Below are positions 6,947 to 7,977 of a DNA stretch of 7,977 bases, piece after piece (the stretch's first letter is position 1; the number at the start of each line of letters is the position of its first letter). The notes beneath the pieces were generated by a model. The model saw only the letters and a list, made by a program, of their open reading frames with translations. It did not search any database and was not told the origin of the DNA. Made by a program: the position numbers and the translations under genes. Location: NCBI GenBank assembly GCA_016199325.1, contig JACQGW010000021.1, forward strand, positions 1 through 7,977, written 5' to 3'. This DNA is from Chloroflexota bacterium. GTDB taxonomy: Bacteria > Chloroflexota > Dehalococcoidia > JACQGW01.

Positions 6947-7977
6947 CGATGTACCTCCACGGCGAGACCGGCCGCGCCCACGAGCGGGGCGGTGGGCAGC
7001 CGTTCGATGATGAGGTTGAGATACGGATCGACGCGGCCGGCGCTGCCGGGCGGGATGAGGGCAGTCGATTCCCGCTCCTCGACGATCGCCGGACCCTCGA
7101 TCCTCGCCGCCGGCGCCAGGGCATAGCGGTCGTAGACCGGCGTCACCTCGTAGCGGCCCAGTTGGCCCCAGTAGGCGAGCCGCTCGCCGCGGCGGGCATC
7201 CCGGTCCGAGCCGGGGCGGTCCGGCCGCCGCTGCAAGTGGACGGGCGCAAGCTCGCCGCGGACGACGACGCGCCACGTCCTGATCTGGATGGGGATGTTG
7301 TCGTGGAGGTGGCCGTAGAGCTCCAGGTATTTCGCCTCGAAGCGCTCCTGGATCACGGTCTCGCTATCGGCGCCCAGCGTGCCGGCGGGGACGTCGACGG
7401 CGATCTCGTGGAGCTGGCCGGCGAAGCGGGCATCGGCGCTGCGCTCGATCTGGATCCGGTCGGGAGCGACCCCGGCTTCGAGGAGAACGGCGCGCCCGCG
7501 CGCTTCGAGGTCGGCGAACAGATCGTTAACCGCGGTCCAATCGGTCCGGCGCAGGAGCTGCGGTCGCGACTGGGTGAGCTCGAAGGTGACGGGCGCCACC
7601 AGGAAGCCGATGGCGGAGAGGACGCCCGCCGCCAGCGGGCAGATGATCTGCTGCTGATCGAGCGTCTGCGCCACCGCCGCGGCGTGGATCGGGCCGGCGC
7701 CGCCGAACGCCAGCAGCGCAAAGCGGCGGGGGTCCTGGCCGCGCTCGATCACGTGGAGCCGGGCCGCCAGCGCCATGTGCTCGTTGACCACCTGGTGGAT
7801 GCCCCAGGCCGCCTCGATCAGGCTCAGCCCCAGCGGTCGGGCGATGCGCTCCTCGACGGCGCGCTCGGCGGCGGCCCGGTCGAGCCGCATCGCGCCGCCG
7901 AGGAAGTAGTCGGGGTCGAGGTAGCCGAGGATCAGGTCGGCGTCGGTGACCGTCGGCTCGGTCCCGCCGCGCCCGTA
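6943..7977 (-). CDS. Hydantoinase A/oxoprolinase family protein (HyuA), copy 2, 5' part outside window
   Basis: Only the C-terminal 344 residues are present; the frame is open to the right edge, beginning in YGRGGTEPTV. This matches copy 1 from residue 392, so about 390 N-terminal residues including both main phosphate-binding motifs lie beyond the window. The visible part includes the end of the HydA domain with AFGGAGPIHA and the full C-terminal region, and aligns with copy 1 with no net gap at roughly 70% identity by eye, falling near the C-terminus (about 35-130 residues from the end). If the 4943-bp offset persists, the start would fall about 1.17 kb beyond the right edge. The stop overlaps the hyuB copy 2 start by four bases. 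It is probably the ATPase subunit of a second HyuAB complex. The truncation is from the window edge, not a pseudogene. Confidence 0.92.
   Translation of the reverse strand, partial: YGRGGTEPTVTDADLILGYLDPDYFLGGAMRLDRAAAERAVEERIARPLGLSLIEAAWGIHQVVNEHMALAARLHVIERGQDPRRFALLAFGGAGPIHAAAVAQTLDQQQIICPLAAGVLSAIGFLVAPVTFELTQSRPQLLRRTDWTAVNDLFADLEARGRAVLLEAGVAPDRIQIERSADARFAGQLHEIAVDVPAGTLGADSETVIQERFEAKYLELYGHLHDNIPIQIRTWRVVVRGELAPVHLQRRPDRPGSDRDARRGERLAYWGQLGRYEVTPVYDRYALAPAARIEGPAIVEERESTALIPPGSAGRVDPYLNLIIERLPTAPLVGAAGLAVEVHR
6953..6958 (-). promoter_or_regulatory. Ribosome binding site of hyuB copy 2
   Basis: GGAGGT on the minus strand lies 6 nt before the ATG at 6946, within the last codons of hyuA copy 2 (protein end VEVHR). 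It decides in favour of this start over the much longer open frame and mirrors the arrangement in copy 1. Confidence 0.75.

Larger units (their letters stand above)
5219..7977 (-). repeat. Diverged tandem duplicate of 276-3034 (hyuAB), period 4943 bp
   Basis: The hyuB stop codons (276, 5219), the hyuA/hyuB overlaps (2000-2003, 6943-6946) and internal landmarks (2656 and 7599; 2976 and 7919) all differ by exactly 4943. The two copies therefore keep the same length over at least 2759 bp despite substantial protein divergence. The duplicated unit may be larger, including the M55 gene, but the right end is outside the window. The sequence after hyuB differs: the GCAGAG element follows copy 2, and the ATGACG and 34-bp repeats follow copy 1. 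Confidence 0.85.

Noticed and set aside
6947..7276. 110-residue N-terminal extension of HyuB copy 2
   Set aside because: It overlaps hyuA copy 2 out of frame, is Arg/Pro-rich, is absent from copy 1, and the ATG at 6946 has a good ribosome binding site.

Overview
The window is a high-GC bacterial segment in which every gene I can support lies on the minus strand. It holds two copies of an ATP-dependent hydantoinase/oxoprolinase gene pair (hyuA-hyuB) with one M55-family D-aminopeptidase gene between them. In transcription order (right to left) the layout is: 3' part of hyuA copy 2 (7977-6943, cut by the window edge), hyuB copy 2 (6946-5219), a 147-bp gap filled mostly by a GCAGAG-type inverted repeat, the M55 peptidase gene (5071-4214), hyuA copy 1 (4207-2000), hyuB copy 1 (2003-276), and a repeat-rich gene-free tail (275-1). 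The genus cannot be read from this sequence. The GC-rich coding, dispersed repeats between genes and paralogous HyuAB pairs would fit a soil or thermophilic lineage such as Chloroflexota, Rokubacteria or a proteobacterium, but this is only a guess.

The two hyuAB copies line up base for base with a constant offset of 4943: hyuB stops at 276 and 5219, the hyuA/hyuB ATGA overlaps at 2000-2003 and 6943-6946, and the last homologous base at 3034 and 7977. Both HyuB proteins have 575 residues and the comparable HyuA part has 344 residues in both. The proteins have clearly diverged (by eye about 60% identity for HyuB and 70% for HyuA), so this is an old duplication, yet some DNA stretches are nearly identical.

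HyuA proteins carry the actin-like ATPase fold and HyuB proteins carry a conserved H-x-x-D...H set that matches the metal site of acetone carboxylase. Together such pairs use ATP to activate and open or carboxylate carbonyl or cyclic amide substrates (hydantoins, 5-oxoproline, lactams, ketones). No acetone-carboxylase gamma-type small subunit, transporter or regulator is visible. The peptidase next to hyuA suggests use of peptide-like or D-amino-acid-containing compounds, but the actual substrate is unknown.

Non-coding DNA is limited to 1-275 (a 34-bp direct repeat and an ATGACG-type short repeat, no gene seen) and 5072-5218 (inverted repeat plus the peptidase ribosome binding site). No RNA genes, CRISPR arrays, insertion sequences or convincing promoters were seen.
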